Notes: generated by a model not told the origin, from the letters alone. 64,000 bases of DNA from Rhodococcus pseudokoreensis (GCF_017068395.1 NZ_CP070619.1:930001-994000), one strand, 5' to 3'; counted from the first letter of the stretch, positions 28,037-39,861 are shown. A program made the numbers and translations.

Positions 28037-29332
28037 ATGATGTGGCGTCGAGTGTGTACCGCGGTCGTGTCCGGAACCCTGCTGGCCGGACTCTCGGTGA
28101 GCGCTGCCGGGGCGATCCCGCCCCCGGTCCCCGCCTCCCCCACGTCGGCGCCGTTCACCACCCCCAACACCGACGACTGCCCGCACCGGTCGGCGCCGGC
28201 CCCCGCGATCGACCTGTCCGAGGTGCCGCAGCCGGGCGATCCGGCACCGACCGCCGTGTCCGTGCCCGACCAGCCGGTGGGCGGGCCGAAACTCGCCGAG
28301 TGCGGAGTGACGCTCCCCGACGGCGCCCCCGCGCTGCCCGCCGACATCGCGGCGTCGGGCTGGGTGCTGGCCGACATCGACACCGGCGACGTGCTCGCGG
28401 CGAAGGACCCGCACGGCCGGTACCGGCCGGCCAGCACCATCAAGATGCTGCTCGCGCTCGTGGCGCTGGACGAACTGGATCTCGACAAGACCGTAACCGC
28501 CACCGCCGAGGACGCCGCCGTGGAGGGCAGCGCGGTCGGGATCGGCAAGAACGGTCAGTACACGAACCGGCAGCTGATGCAGGGCCTGGTCATGGCGTCG
28601 GGGAACGACGCCGCCCACCTCCTCGCCCGGCAACTCGGCGGCGACGCCGCGACGGTCGACAAGATGAACCGTCTCGCCGACACCCTCGGCGCTCACGACA
28701 CGAGGACCGCGACCCCGTCCGGACTCGACGGTCCCGGCATGAGCAGTTCGCCGTTCGACCTCGCGCTGATCTTCCACAACGCGATGAAGAATCCGACGTT
28801 CGCGGAGCTGATCTCCACGGAAACCGTTCAGTTCCCGGGCTTCCCGAAGGATCCCGCGATCCCGGAGGACCAGGACCGGCCGCCGTTCGCACTCGCCAAC
28901 GACAATCAACTGCTCTACAACTACCCGGGCGCGCTGGGCGGCAAGACCGGATTCACCGACGATGCGCGCCACACGTACGTCGGCGGCGCCGACCACGACG
29001 GCCGCCGCCTGATGGTGACACTGATGGGAGCCGAGGCGCAGCCGATCCGAACCTGGGAACAGGCGGCGCGACTGCTGGACTACGGGTTCGCCCTCGACCG
29101 CGACGCCCGGGTGGGGTCGCTCGAGGACCTGTACCCGGCCGAGGACGGGTCCGACGCGGTCCTTGCCGCACCGCCGCAACAGGATTCGGCCGCCGCCACG
29201 AGTTCCGTCGTCGCCTCCGGTTCCGACCACCCCGACAACACGCTGGCCCTGCGGGCGGGTGTGGGGATCGTCGGGGCGGCCGTCGTCGTCGTGCTGATGC
29301 TCTGCGCACGCCGGCTGTCCCGCAGGCGCTGA
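28037..29332 (+). CDS. dacB: D-alanyl-D-alanine carboxypeptidase (class C-like PBP, DacB type)
   Basis: Penicillin-binding protein trimming peptidoglycan pentapeptides outside the membrane. 431 residues. N-terminal signal peptide (residues ~1-27) is followed by a Pro-rich stretch. The catalytic motifs are SxxK in RPASTIKML, SxN in VMASGNDAA and KTG in GGKTGFTDDARHTY. The C-terminal membrane anchor is residues ~400-425, followed by basic residues. This anchored layout matches M. tuberculosis DacB1 (Rv3330). A TACGCT -10-like hexamer lies nine bases before the start. Confidence 0.9.
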   Translation: MMWRRVCTAVVSGTLLAGLSVSAAGAIPPPVPASPTSAPFTTPNTDDCPHRSAPAPAIDLSEVPQPGDPAPTAVSVPDQPVGGPKLAECGVTLPDGAPALPADIAASGWVLADIDTGDVLAAKDPHGRYRPASTIKMLLALVALDELDLDKTVTATAEDAAVEGSAVGIGKNGQYTNRQLMQGLVMASGNDAAHLLARQLGGDAATVDKMNRLADTLGAHDTRTATPSGLDGPGMSSSPFDLALIFHNAMKNPTFAELISTETVQFPGFPKDPAIPEDQDRPPFALANDNQLLYNYPGALGGKTGFTDDARHTYVGGADHDGRRLMVTLMGAEAQPIRTWEQAARLLDYGFALDRDARVGSLEDLYPAEDGSDAVLAAPPQQDSAAATSSVVASGSDHPDNTLALRAGVGIVGAAVVVVLMLCARRLSRRR

Positions 29333-29342
29333 CGCTCCCGGA

Positions 29343-30365
29343 TCAGCGCTTGTTGCGGGTGACCAGTCCGGACAAGCCGAGCGCGGCGAGGGCACCGACA
29401 CCGACGAGGGCGAGTCCCCCGCGCACCCCCGGACCCTCGCGAACCTCGATCCGCGGCGTGATGACGGCGGGATCCGGTGGCGGCACGAACGCGAGCGCCA
29501 TGCTGGCCTTGGTGGTCGCGGCCCACGCCGTCGAGAAGAGCAGCATCCGGCAGGTCAGGTAGATGAACACGAGCAGACCGATGATCGGGCCGAACGCCAC
29601 GCCTGCGGGACCCGCGGTGACCGCGGTGAGGTAGATGGCGCCGACCTGCTTGAAGATCTCGAACACCACGGCCGCGAGCAGGGCCGCCTTGATCGCACTG
29701 CGGAACGTCACGGGCTCCCGGGGCAGTCGGGCGATCACCCAGGCGAACACCGCCCACGTCGCGACCAGCGAGAGCACGGTCGACAGTGCGCGCAGTCCGG
29801 CGTCGACGCCGGTCACCTCGTCGAGGTTGAGCACCTCGACCACCGTGCGGGCCACCGGACCGCTGCTCAGCGCGGACGATCCGATCGAGACGATCATCGC
29901 CAGGCCCAGCCCGAGCAGAGCGCCCGCGTCGCCCAGCTTGGTGCGCACGAATCCCTTCGACTCGCGCTGGCTCTCCCACATCGCCGTGAGCGCGTCACGC
30001 AGGTTCGCCATCCACCCCAGTCCGGCGTAGGCGGCACCGAGCAGACCGAGGATACCGACGCTGGCGCGGGACGCGATCGCCGAATCGATGATGGTGTTGA
30101 GCGTGTCACCGAGACTTCCGGGCACGTTCTTCGTGATGCCGTCCTGCAGTTCCTGCAGCAACTCCGGCTGCCCGGCGAGCACGAAACCGGCGATGGCGAA
30201 CGCGACCATCAGGATCGGAATCAATGCGAGCACACTGAAATACGTGATACCCGCCGCGTAGTAGTCACCCTTCTGATTCTGGTACCGCTGTGCGGCCCGC
30301 ATCAGATGGTCGAACCAGGGGCGCGCTGCCCGCTGCTTGTCGAGAAAACTCGGTTCGTCAGCCAC
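29343..30365 (-). CDS. YihY/UPF0761 (BrkB-related) membrane protein
   Basis: An integral membrane protein of 340 residues. It has about six spans, including ITYFSVLALIPILMVAFAIAG and VGILGLLGAAYAGLGWM, and the YihY core GPIIGLLVFIYLTCRMLLF. It then has a cytoplasmic Pro-rich stretch and a final span near GLALVGVGALAALGLSGL. The function of the family is not settled. It sits 4 bp downstream of trpS, the same order as M. tuberculosis Rv3335c-Rv3336c. Confidence 0.87.
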   Translation of the reverse strand: MADEPSFLDKQRAARPWFDHLMRAAQRYQNQKGDYYAAGITYFSVLALIPILMVAFAIAGFVLAGQPELLQELQDGITKNVPGSLGDTLNTIIDSAIASRASVGILGLLGAAYAGLGWMANLRDALTAMWESQRESKGFVRTKLGDAGALLGLGLAMIVSIGSSALSSGPVARTVVEVLNLDEVTGVDAGLRALSTVLSLVATWAVFAWVIARLPREPVTFRSAIKAALLAAVVFEIFKQVGAIYLTAVTAGPAGVAFGPIIGLLVFIYLTCRMLLFSTAWAATTKASMALAFVPPPDPAVITPRIEVREGPGVRGGLALVGVGALAALGLSGLVTRNKR

Positions 30366-30369
30366 AGTG

Positions 30370-32263
<1,894 letters not shown>

Positions 32264-32298
32264 GGCAAGCACCGTAGCGGACGCGTACGACAGCGCGG

Positions 32299-33522
32299 CT
32301 ACCGAGACGAACGGGCGCTGCGGCGTTCCATCGCGACGGCCACGGTGAGGACCACGAGGCCCGCGACGGCGAGCAGCGCACCGACCGCGGCGGGCGCCGT
32401 GTAGCCGTAACCGGCGGCGATGACGACGCCACCGATCCACGCCCCGAACGCGTTCGCGATGTTGAGGGCCGCGTGGTTGAGCGACGCGGCGAGGGTCTGG
32501 GCGTCGGCGGCGACGTCCATCAGCCGGGTCTGCAGTCCGGGAACCATCGACGCGCCGGCAGCACCGACGAAGAACACCAGCAGCAGCGCCGTGTACGGGT
32601 TGTGCGAGGCGATCACGAAGATGCCGAGCACCACCCCGAGCGCCGTCATCGCGGCGAACAGACCGGGAATCAGCGCCCGGTCGGCGAGCGTGCCGCCGAT
32701 CAGATTGCCCGCGACCATGCCCAGCCCGTAGATCATCAGCGCCAGCGGCACCAGCGACCGCGACAACCCGGCCACATCGGTGAGGGTCGTGCTGATGTAG
32801 GTGTAGACGGCGAACATGCCACCGAATCCGACCATGCCGATGATGAGCGTCATCCACACCTGCGCGCGGCGCAGAGCACCGAGTTCTGTGAGCGGGTTCG
32901 TCATCCGCATGGCGGCGAGCGCGGGCACCCAGGACCAGATCGCGCCCAGCGTCACGACACCGATCAGCGCGACGAGGGCGAAGGCGCTGCGCCAGCCGAG
33001 CGCTTGTCCCAGCCACGAGGCGGCGGGCACACCGATGACGTTGGCCACCGACAGGCCCATCATGACGAGCGCGACCGCCCGGGCGCGCTGTCCGCGCTCG
33101 GCGAGGTGCGCCGCCACCAGGGCGGCGACGCCGAAGTACGCGCCGTGCGGGAGACCGGCGACGAACCGCGCGGCCATCAGCACCCCGTAGTTCGGTGCGA
33201 ACACGGTGGCGGCGTTGCCGATCGTGAACGCCGCCATCAGCGCGATCAGCAGCGTCTTGCGGGGCACCCGCGCGGTGAGCGCGGCGATGAGCGGCGCGCC
33301 CACGACCACACCCAGGGCGTACGCCGAGATGACGTGCCCGGCCGTCGGCTCGGTGATCCCGAGGCTCGACGCCATTTCGGGAAGCAGTCCCATCGCCACG
33401 AACTCGGTGGTGCCGATCCCGAAGCCGCCGAGTGCGAGCGCGATCATGGCGAGCTTGCGGACGGACGGATGTTGAGCGATGACACCGAGGTGCTCGGGGC
33501 GGACGGGGGTGGAAGTGCTCAC
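32299..33522 (-). CDS. MFS transporter (DHA1 family, AraJ/Cmx-like exporter)
   Basis: A 407-residue, 12-span major facilitator protein. The motif at loop 2-3 is ALTARVPRKTLL, and the N-terminal FGIGTTEFVAMGLLPEMA and the GLPHGAYFGVAALVAAHLA stretch mark the AraJ/chloramphenicol-exporter group. The substrate is unknown; drug or metabolite export is likely. It is separated from icd by a terminator, and from xthA by 35 bp. Confidence 0.88.
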   Translation of the reverse strand: MSTSTPVRPEHLGVIAQHPSVRKLAMIALALGGFGIGTTEFVAMGLLPEMASSLGITEPTAGHVISAYALGVVVGAPLIAALTARVPRKTLLIALMAAFTIGNAATVFAPNYGVLMAARFVAGLPHGAYFGVAALVAAHLAERGQRARAVALVMMGLSVANVIGVPAASWLGQALGWRSAFALVALIGVVTLGAIWSWVPALAAMRMTNPLTELGALRRAQVWMTLIIGMVGFGGMFAVYTYISTTLTDVAGLSRSLVPLALMIYGLGMVAGNLIGGTLADRALIPGLFAAMTALGVVLGIFVIASHNPYTALLLVFFVGAAGASMVPGLQTRLMDVAADAQTLAASLNHAALNIANAFGAWIGGVVIAAGYGYTAPAAVGALLAVAGLVVLTVAVAMERRSARSSR

Positions 33523-33666
33523 AGCAGGACTTTCGACTAGGCAGAAATACGACTACGCGGCGCACGGCGCCTCGTTGCGCAACGACCCACACCGGAATTC
33601 TCTTCCCCGGATTCCGCTTTTCGCGCCGCGAGCGGCCGTGAGATGACTCACCCGGCCCCGGAGACG

Positions 33667-33702
33667 CGAAACGGGACGCCCTCGCGAGGACGTCCCGTTT
33701 CG
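33667..33702 (-). terminator. Terminator downstream of icd
   Basis: CGAAACGGGACG (33667-33678) pairs perfectly with CGTCCCGTTTCG (33691-33702) around a 12-base loop. It lies 20 bases after the icd stop on the minus strand and about 145 bases before the MFS gene. Confidence 0.75.
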
Positions 33703-33722
33703 TACTGCTGTGGCTCGAGTGC

Positions 33723-34946
33723 CTACTGCTCGGCGATGGCCTTCTGGAGGTTGATGTCCAGCGCGCCGAGGAATTCCTCGGTGGTCAGGTAGCCCTGGTC
33801 GCCGCCGACCAGCATCGCGAGGTCCTTGGTCATCTGGCCACCCTCGACGGTCTTGATGACCACGTCTTCGAGCTTCTGAGCGAAGCCGATGACGTCGGGG
33901 GTGTTGTCCAGCTTGCCGCGGTGCTCGAGTCCACGGGTCCACGCGAAGATCGACGCGATGGGGTTGGTGGACGTCGGCTTGCCCTGCTGGTGCTGACGGA
34001 AGTGACGCGTCACGGTGCCGTGTGCGGCCTCGGCCTCGCACGTCTTTCCGTCCGGGGTCAGCAGCACGGAGGTCATGAGGCCGAGCGATCCGAAGCCCTG
34101 CGCGACGGTGTCGGACTGGACGTCGCCGTCGTAGTTCTTGCAGGCCCAGACGTAGCCGCCCTCCCACTTGAGCGCCGACGCGACCATGTCGTCGATGAGG
34201 CGGTGCTCGTAGGTGAGTCCGGCCGCGTCGAACTCCGGCTTGAACTCGGTCTCGTAGACATGCTGGAAGATGTCCTTGAACGCGCCGTCGTACGCCTTGA
34301 GGATGGTGTTCTTGGTCGACAGGTACACCGGGTAGTTCTGCTGCAGGCCGTAGTTGAGCGAGGCGCGCGCGAAGTCCTCGATGGACTTGGTGAAGTTGTA
34401 CTGACCCTGGACGACGCCGCCGCCTTCGGGGAAGTTCACCAGTTCGTGCTCGATCGGCTCGCTGCCGTCCTCGGGCGTGTAGGTGATCATCACCTTGCCG
34501 GGGCCGGGGACCTTGAAGTCGGTGGCGCGGTACTGGTCGCCGAAGGCGTGACGGCCGATGATGATCGGCTTCGTCCAGCCCGGAACCAGTCGCGGAACGT
34601 TGGAGATGATGATCGGCGCGCGGAAGATCGTGCCACCGAGGATGTTGCGGATGGTGCCGTTGGGCGACCGCCACATCTTCTTGAGGCCGAACTCCTCGAC
34701 GCGTGCCTCGTCCGGGGTGATCGTCGCGCACTTGACACCGACGCCGTGCTTCTTGATGGCGTTGGCCGCGTCGACGGTGACCTGGTCGTCGGTCTCGTCC
34801 CGGTACTCGATACCGAGGTCGTAGTACTCCAGGTTCACATCCAGGTAGGGATGGATCAGCTTGTCTTTGATGAACTGCCAGATGATGCGTGTCATCTCGT
34901 CGCCGTCGAGTTCGACGACGGTGCCCTCAACCTTGATTTTGGACAT
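33723..34946 (-). CDS. icd: NADP-dependent isocitrate dehydrogenase
   Basis: TCA-cycle enzyme giving 2-oxoglutarate and NADPH. A 407-residue homodimeric-type IDH (like M. tuberculosis Icd1, Rv3339c). The start [20 protein letters not shown] is the family N-terminus. [13 protein letters not shown] (isocitrate-contact Ser/Asn/Arg), the YKNYDGD-type [11 protein letters not shown] metal segment and [12 protein letters not shown] (coenzyme site) are present. ATG at 34946 is preceded by AGGAGG. It is divergent from metY across a 513-bp gap that holds the SAM-IV riboswitch. Confidence 0.96.
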   Translation of the reverse strand: MSKIKVEGTVVELDGDEMTRIIWQFIKDKLIHPYLDVNLEYYDLGIEYRDETDDQVTVDAANAIKKHGVGVKCATITPDEARVEEFGLKKMWRSPNGTIRNILGGTIFRAPIIISNVPRLVPGWTKPIIIGRHAFGDQYRATDFKVPGPGKVMITYTPEDGSEPIEHELVNFPEGGGVVQGQYNFTKSIEDFARASLNYGLQQNYPVYLSTKNTILKAYDGAFKDIFQHVYETEFKPEFDAAGLTYEHRLIDDMVASALKWEGGYVWACKNYDGDVQSDTVAQGFGSLGLMTSVLLTPDGKTCEAEAAHGTVTRHFRQHQQGKPTSTNPIASIFAWTRGLEHRGKLDNTPDVIGFAQKLEDVVIKTVEGGQMTKDLAMLVGGDQGYLTTEEFLGALDINLQKAIAEQ

Positions 34947-35221
34947 GGGTGCTTCGCGTCCTCCTAGGAAGATTCCCTGGTTACACGGTTGCGGGCGCAC
35001 TTCGTGAGTGGGTCCGCGAACGGTTCGCTTATCAAACGTAGACGTCGATGCGGCCGCCGGGGAGACCGCACTTAAACAAGACAAGCGTACTGCTATAGCC
35101 GGGGCGCGCAAGATGTGGGTGCGAAATCCCACCCCCTACCGGCGGGTAACTTTTCCCTGCCGGCAGGGCCTGATCGGTGCCGTTTCCGGTCGTTCCACCC
35201 CAGCCGCTAAGATTCGACAGA
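34947..35221. promoter_or_regulatory. Divergent icd/metY promoter region
   Basis: Non-coding. On the plus strand TAAGAT (35208-35213) is a good -10, placing the metY start at about 35220, right before the riboswitch. On the minus strand TTGCGC and TACGCT, 16 bases apart near 35084-35110, are possible icd promoter boxes. I see no gene here. Confidence 0.55.
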
Positions 35222-35342
35222 GGTCATGAGTGCCAGCAACGAGCCCCGGCTAGCTGGCCGGCAACCCTCCGCCGCGGTGGGGTGCCCCGGGTGATGACCT
35301 GGTTCCCTGATTCATACAACAGTCGGGTGACAAGCGCGGGTC
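35222..35342 (+). ncRNA. SAM-IV riboswitch
   Basis: The leader reads GGTCATGAGTGCCAGC, then CCCCGGCTAGCTGGCCGG, then CCGCGGTGGGGTGCCCCGGG and TGATGACC closing the first helix, then a pseudoknot-partner GCGCGGGTC at the end. This is the SAM-IV aptamer found before sulfur-metabolism genes in actinobacteria. It lies about 120 bases before metY. S-adenosylmethionine binding is expected to switch off metY-metX, probably through the start region because no clear terminator follows. Confidence 0.93.
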
Positions 35343-35459
35343 CGACATCGGAGGTTCATGATGCGTTGTTGTTGTCGTAGATAGAGCCCAGACAAGCCCT
35401 GCGCGCGAACGAACCAGATTGTCGTCCGCGCCTCGTCAGACCACTGGAGTAGACAGCAC

Positions 35460-36743
35460 ATGACCGAGAACTGGTCGTTCGAGACCAAGCAGATCCACGC
35501 CGGGCAGACGTCCGACGCGACCACCAAGGCGCGGGCGCTGCCGATCTACCAGACCACCTCGTACACGTTCGACAGCACCGACCATGCTGCCGCGCTGTTC
35601 GGTCTGGCCGAACCGGGCAACATCTACACCCGCATCATGAACCCCACCCAGGACGCGGTCGAGCAGCGCATCGCCGCCCTCGAAGGCGGCGTCGCCGCCC
35701 TGCTGCTGTCGTCCGGACAGGCCGCCGAGACGTTCGCGATCCTGAACCTCGCCGAGGCGGGCGATCACATCGTCTCCAGCCCGCGCCTCTACGGCGGCAC
35801 GTACAACCTCTTCCACTACACGCTGCCCAAGCTCGGCATCGAGGTCTCGTTCGTCGAAGACCCCGACGACCTCGAGCAGTGGAAGAACGCGGTCCGGGAC
35901 AACACGAGGGCGTTCTACGGCGAGACCATCTCCAATCCCCGCAACGACGTGCTCGACCTGCCCGGCATCTCCGGCGTCGCGCACGAGCACGGGATCCCGC
36001 TGATCGTCGACAACACCGTGGCCACCCCGTACCTGATCCGCCCGCTCGAGCACGGCGCGGACATCGTGGTGCACTCGGCCACCAAGTACCTCGGCGGTCA
36101 CGGCACGGCCATCGCCGGCGTCATCGTCGACGGCGGCACGTTCGACTGGACCCAGGGCAGGCACAGCAGCTTCACCACCCCGGACCCGAGCTACCACGGC
36201 GTCGTCTACTCCGAACTCGGGCCGCCCGCGTACGCCCTCAAGGCGCGCGTGCAGTTGCTGCGCGACCTCGGTTCCGCGATCTCCCCGTTCAACGCGTTCC
36301 TCATCGCGCAGGGCCTCGAGACGCTGAGCCTGCGGATGGAGCGGCACGTGTCCAACGCGACCGCCGTCGCCCAGTACCTGGAGGCGCGGCCGGAGATCGT
36401 GTCCGTCGGATACGCCGGGCTCCCGTCGTCGCCGTGGTACGACCGCGCGAAGCAGATCGCGCCGAGGGGCGCGGGCGCCATCGTGACGTTCGAACTCGCC
36501 GGCGGCATCGACGCGGGCAAGAAGTTCGTCAACGCGCTCACCCTGCACAGCCACGTCGCGAACATCGGCGACGTCCGCTCGCTGGTGATCCACCCGGCAT
36601 CCACCACACACTCCCAGCTGACCCCGGAGGAGCAGGCGGCCAGCGGCGTCACCCCCGGACTGGTCCGCCTGGCAGTCGGCATCGAAGGGATCGACGACAT
36701 CATCGCCGATATCGAAACCGGAATTACGGCGGCGGCATCTTGA
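35460..36743 (+). CDS. metY: O-acetylhomoserine sulfhydrylase (aminocarboxypropyltransferase)
   Basis: PLP enzyme making homocysteine from O-acetylhomoserine and sulfide in methionine synthesis. 427 residues, typical of MetY. The N-terminal [12 protein letters not shown], the [22 protein letters not shown] segment (as [15 protein letters not shown]) and the PLP lysine in [16 protein letters not shown] mark the Cys/Met metabolism family. It is preceded by a SAM-IV riboswitch and overlaps metX, which makes its substrate. Confidence 0.95.
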   Translation: MTENWSFETKQIHAGQTSDATTKARALPIYQTTSYTFDSTDHAAALFGLAEPGNIYTRIMNPTQDAVEQRIAALEGGVAALLLSSGQAAETFAILNLAEAGDHIVSSPRLYGGTYNLFHYTLPKLGIEVSFVEDPDDLEQWKNAVRDNTRAFYGETISNPRNDVLDLPGISGVAHEHGIPLIVDNTVATPYLIRPLEHGADIVVHSATKYLGGHGTAIAGVIVDGGTFDWTQGRHSSFTTPDPSYHGVVYSELGPPAYALKARVQLLRDLGSAISPFNAFLIAQGLETLSLRMERHVSNATAVAQYLEARPEIVSVGYAGLPSSPWYDRAKQIAPRGAGAIVTFELAGGIDAGKKFVNALTLHSHVANIGDVRSLVIHPASTTHSQLTPEEQAASGVTPGLVRLAVGIEGIDDIIADIETGITAAAS

Positions 36744-37864
36744 CCGTGAGCGCAGTGCAGAACCTCCCCGTGGCCGACGGACGTCTCGGCACCGTCGACA
36801 TCGGATCGCTCGAGCTCGAGAACGGTGCGGTGATCCCGTCCGTGACCCTCGCCGTGCAGCGGTGGGGCGAGCTGTCCCCGAACCGCGACAACGTGGTGCT
36901 CGTCGAGCACGCCCTGACCGGCGACTCCCACGTCACCGGCCCCGTCACCGACGAGCACCCCTCCCCCGGCTGGTGGAGCGGAATGGTCGGTCCGGGTGCG
37001 CCGATCGACACCGACGAGTGGTGTGTCGTCGCGACCAACGTCCTCGGGGGGTGCCGCGGCACCACCGGTCCCGGTTCGATCGCCGAGGACGGGCGCCCGT
37101 GGGGCAGCCGCTTCCCGGAGATCACCATCCGCGACCAGGTCGCGGCCGAGAAGAAGTTCACCGACCTCCTGGGGATCGACAAGCTGGCGTCCGTGGTCGG
37201 TGGTTCGATGGGCGGCATGCGCGCGCTCGAGTGGGCCGTCACGTACCCGGAGCAGGTGGCGTCGGCGCTCGTCCTCGCGGTCGGCGCCCGCGCCACGGCG
37301 GACCAGATCGGCACGCAGACCACCCAGATCGAGGCCATCACCAGCGACCCCGACTGGCTCGGCGGCGACTATCACGGCACCGGCCGGATCCCCCGGACCG
37401 GCCTGCGCATAGCCCGCAGGATCGCGCACCTCACGTACCGCACCGAGAGCGAACTCGACTCCCGGTTCGCGAACTCGCCGCAGGACGGCGAGGACCCGTG
37501 GCGCGGCGGGCGGTACTCCGTCGAGAGCTACCTCCAGCACCAGGCCGACAAGCTGGTCGGCAGGTTCGACCCGGGCACGTACGTGCTGCTGTCCGAGGCC
37601 ATGAACCGGCACGACGTGGGCCGCGGCCGCGGTGGCATCGCGGCGGCGCTCGGGACGATCACCGCACCCGTCATCGTCGGCGGCGTCGACTCCGACCGCC
37701 TGTACCCGATCCGCCTGCAGGAGGATCTGGCCGAGGACATCCCCACCTGCGACGGCCTGCGGGTGCTCAACTCGCGGGACGGGCACGACGGGTTCCTCAC
37801 CGAGGCTGCCGCCGTCGCCAAACTGCTGTCCGAAACGATGCAACTGGCCCGCGCCGGACGCTGA
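36740..37864 (+). CDS. metX: Homoserine O-acetyltransferase
   Basis: Acetylates homoserine with acetyl-CoA, feeding metY. A 374-residue alpha/beta-hydrolase-fold enzyme. The nucleophile Ser is in [14 protein letters not shown], the acid Asp in VDSDRLYP and the His in RDGHDGFL. The family segment [12 protein letters not shown] and CRGTTGPGS is exact in type. TTG at 36740 overlaps the metY stop and gives an [10 protein letters not shown] start like its mycobacterial counterpart; GTG at 36746 is the alternative. Confidence 0.94.
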   Translation: MTVSAVQNLPVADGRLGTVDIGSLELENGAVIPSVTLAVQRWGELSPNRDNVVLVEHALTGDSHVTGPVTDEHPSPGWWSGMVGPGAPIDTDEWCVVATNVLGGCRGTTGPGSIAEDGRPWGSRFPEITIRDQVAAEKKFTDLLGIDKLASVVGGSMGGMRALEWAVTYPEQVASALVLAVGARATADQIGTQTTQIEAITSDPDWLGGDYHGTGRIPRTGLRIARRIAHLTYRTESELDSRFANSPQDGEDPWRGGRYSVESYLQHQADKLVGRFDPGTYVLLSEAMNRHDVGRGRGGIAAALGTITAPVIVGGVDSDRLYPIRLQEDLAEDIPTCDGLRVLNSRDGHDGFLTEAAAVAKLLSETMQLARAGR

Positions 37865-37881
37865 TCCCGCGCCTTGTGACG

Positions 37882-37913
37882 CCCGCTCGGACCGTCAGTC
37901 GGTTCCGAGCGGG
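37882..37913. terminator. Bidirectional terminator between metX and the folD operon
   Basis: CCCGCTCGGA (37882-37891) pairs perfectly with TCCGAGCGGG (37904-37913), loop 12 bases. The loop contains the stop codon of the minus-strand DUF3017 gene. It serves two convergent units. Confidence 0.75.
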
Positions 37914-38179
37914 TCGATCGACACGGCCAGCCACACGATCGCGCCGCCGACCGCCACGAGTGCGCCCACGTCGAAGGCCCTGCTGCGCACCGCGAGCAGT
38001 CCGACGCGCTCCGACGGCATCGTCAACCGGAACACCGCCGCCAGCAGAGTGGCGACACCGAACACGAACGCTCCTCGCCGCCACCGGTCCGCGAGCACGA
38101 ACACCACGGCCACGACGATGACGACGAGGACTGCCAGCATGGGCAGGTTCTTCTTCGCGAACTGCCCCCAGTCGGCCAT
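37895..38179 (-). CDS. DUF3017 small membrane protein
   Basis: A 94-residue protein with three hydrophobic spans (LAVLVVIVVAVVFVLADRW, AFVFGVATLLAAVFRL, FDVGALVAVGGAIVWLAVSI). It sits one base after folD, as in mycobacteria (Rv3355c next to folD Rv3356c). No function is known. ATG at 38179 (MADWGQFAKKN) is preferred; an in-frame start eight codons upstream would overlap folD. Confidence 0.8.
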   Translation of the reverse strand: MADWGQFAKKNLPMLAVLVVIVVAVVFVLADRWRRGAFVFGVATLLAAVFRLTMPSERVGLLAVRSRAFDVGALVAVGGAIVWLAVSIDPLGTD

Positions 38180-38180
38180 C

Positions 38181-39050
38181 TCAGCCGAGAGACGCTGCGA
38201 CACGCTCAGCCCGCTCCACGACGTTGGTCAGCAGGAACGCGCGGGTCAGCGGTCCGACCCCACCGGGGTTCGGGGACAGGAAACCGGCGACCTCGGCGAC
38301 GTCCGCCGCCACGTCGCCGCGCAGTCCGTCCTCGGTGCGGCTCACACCCACGTCGAGTACCGCGGCACCGGGCTTGACCATGTCGGCCGTCACCAGCCCG
38401 GGAACACCTGCCGCCGCGATGACGATGTCGGCGCGCCGGACCTCCGCACCGAGGTCCCGCGTCCGGGTGTGGCAGAGGGTGACGGTGGCGTTCTCGCTGC
38501 GCCGGGTGAACAGCAGACCGATCGGGCGGCCCACGGTTACACCGCGACCGACCACGACGACGTGCGCGCCCTCGATCGGGACCTCGTAGCGGCGCAGCAG
38601 GTGCAGGATGCCGCGCGGCGTGCACGGCAGCGGCGCTTCCTTGCCGAGCACCAGGCGGCCGAGGTTGACCGGGTGCAGGCCGTCGGCGTCCTTGTCGGGG
38701 TCGATGCGCTCGAGGGCGGCATTCTCGTCGAGTTGCTTCGGCAGCGGGAGCTGCACGATGTATCCGGTGCAGTCCGGGTTGGCGTTGAGCTCGTCGATGG
38801 TGGCGTCGAGCTTCTCCTGCGTGATGTCGCCGGGCAGGTCGCGGCGGATCGAGGTGATCCCGACCTTCGCGCAGTCGTTGTGCTTGCCGCGCACGTAGGC
38901 GGCCGACCCCGGGTCGTCCCCCACCAGGACGGTGCCGAGACCGGGCGTGATGCCCTTGTCCTTCAGGGCGCTCACCCGCACCTTCAGGTCTTCGAAAATC
39001 TCGTCGCGGGTCGCCTTGCCATCGAGGATCGTTGCAGTCACGTGCCCCAT
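38181..39050 (-). CDS. folD: Methylenetetrahydrofolate dehydrogenase/cyclohydrolase
   Basis: Bifunctional one-carbon enzyme interconverting methylene-, methenyl- and formyl-tetrahydrofolate with NADP. 289 residues. The catalytic Lys is in [11 protein letters not shown], and [14 protein letters not shown] and the NADP-binding [17 protein letters not shown] are exact for the family. The C-terminal [17 protein letters not shown] is the FolD signature. ATG at 39050 is used; in-frame GTG at 39041 is possible. Confidence 0.96.
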   Translation of the reverse strand: MGHVTATILDGKATRDEIFEDLKVRVSALKDKGITPGLGTVLVGDDPGSAAYVRGKHNDCAKVGITSIRRDLPGDITQEKLDATIDELNANPDCTGYIVQLPLPKQLDENAALERIDPDKDADGLHPVNLGRLVLGKEAPLPCTPRGILHLLRRYEVPIEGAHVVVVGRGVTVGRPIGLLFTRRSENATVTLCHTRTRDLGAEVRRADIVIAAAGVPGLVTADMVKPGAAVLDVGVSRTEDGLRGDVAADVAEVAGFLSPNPGGVGPLTRAFLLTNVVERAERVAASLG

Positions 39051-39074
39051 TCTCTCAGGTTCGGATAACCCGCG

Positions 39075-39680
39075 TCAGGTCGGTTCCACCACGAGCCCGT
39101 TGGCCGTCGCGTACGCGATGGCCTGGGTGAGTTCGATCTGCGCCTTGTCCAGTGAGGCCGCCGTCCACAGGTTCGCGTCGACCTGCGCCCCACGCAGGTC
39201 CGCGCCGTCGAATTTTGCGCCCCCGGTGCGGGCTCCGGACAGGTCCGCCGAACGGAGCACGGCCCGGCGGAGGTCCGTGCGGACGAGGTTGGCTTCCCGG
39301 AACCGGCAGTCCGTGAAATCGAGTCCGCGCAGGTCTGCACCGCCCAGCGACACGAGCGTGAAGTCGCACTCGTCGAAGACCATCGGGCGCAGCCGGCAGT
39401 TGTCGAACTCCGACCCGAGGAAGCTGCAGTTGCGGAACTCGCTGTGCCACAACGTGGTTCTGGTGAACGAGCACGAGCGGAACGCCGTCCCCACGTGGTG
39501 CGACTCGGCGAGGTCGGCGCCCGTGAAATCGCAGTCGGTGAAGATCACCGACTCGGTGCGGAGTTCACTCAGGTCGGCGTCACGGAAGTTGCATTTCGTG
39601 TAGTGCCGCCGCTGCCAGTTCTGCGCGGGGAGGCGTGCGTCGCCGTAGTCCTCACCCACCACCTCTTCGACCGGATCCAT
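39075..39680 (-). CDS. mfpA: Pentapeptide-repeat protein MfpA (gyrase-binding)
   Basis: A 201-residue right-handed beta-helix protein built of A(D/N)LXX repeats (for example ADLSELRTES, ADLRGLDFTDCRF, ADLSGARTGG). M. tuberculosis MfpA (Rv3361c), at the same site near folD, mimics B-form DNA, binds gyrase and lowers fluoroquinolone sensitivity. The segments HVGTAFRSCSFTRTTLWHS and RLRPMVFDECDFTL closely follow that protein. ATG at 39680 (MDPVEEVVGEDYG) is used; an upstream in-frame start lies in the intergenic region. It was probably divergent from the methyltransferase gene before the element inserted 50 bp away. Confidence 0.88.
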   Translation of the reverse strand: MDPVEEVVGEDYGDARLPAQNWQRRHYTKCNFRDADLSELRTESVIFTDCDFTGADLAESHHVGTAFRSCSFTRTTLWHSEFRNCSFLGSEFDNCRLRPMVFDECDFTLVSLGGADLRGLDFTDCRFREANLVRTDLRRAVLRSADLSGARTGGAKFDGADLRGAQVDANLWTAASLDKAQIELTQAIAYATANGLVVEPT

Positions 39681-39722
39681 GCGTCCATCATGCCGCCCCC
39701 GGTGTGGCCCTAAGCTGTGCGG

Positions 39723-39762
39723 GTGTTCCGAGTGATGTTCCACGAGTAGCTCCACAGCATCC
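39723..39762. other. attL: left attachment site of the integrated element
   Basis: The original start of the methyltransferase gene remains here as GTG TTC CGA GTG ATG TT, then switches to foreign sequence and stops (TAG at 39747-39749). The core GTGATGTT (39732-39739) recurs at attR. AGCATCC (39756-39762) is one arm of a reconstructed attP inverted repeat. The other arm, GGATGCT, is at 49766-49772. Confidence 0.8.
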
Positions 39763-39861
39763 ACCCAATATGGATATATGCAGGTAGAGCCACAAATGAA
39801 TCGACCCCGGTAGGTGCTACCAACACCGACCAGGGTCTAGGACACAACGGAGACACCCGTC

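Noticed and set aside
39723-39739. Crossover at the GTGTTC identity in place of GTGATGTT
   Set aside because: The attP arms would then be 13 and 27 bases from the core. With GTGATGTT they are 19 and 16, and the attB half-sites are also centred there.
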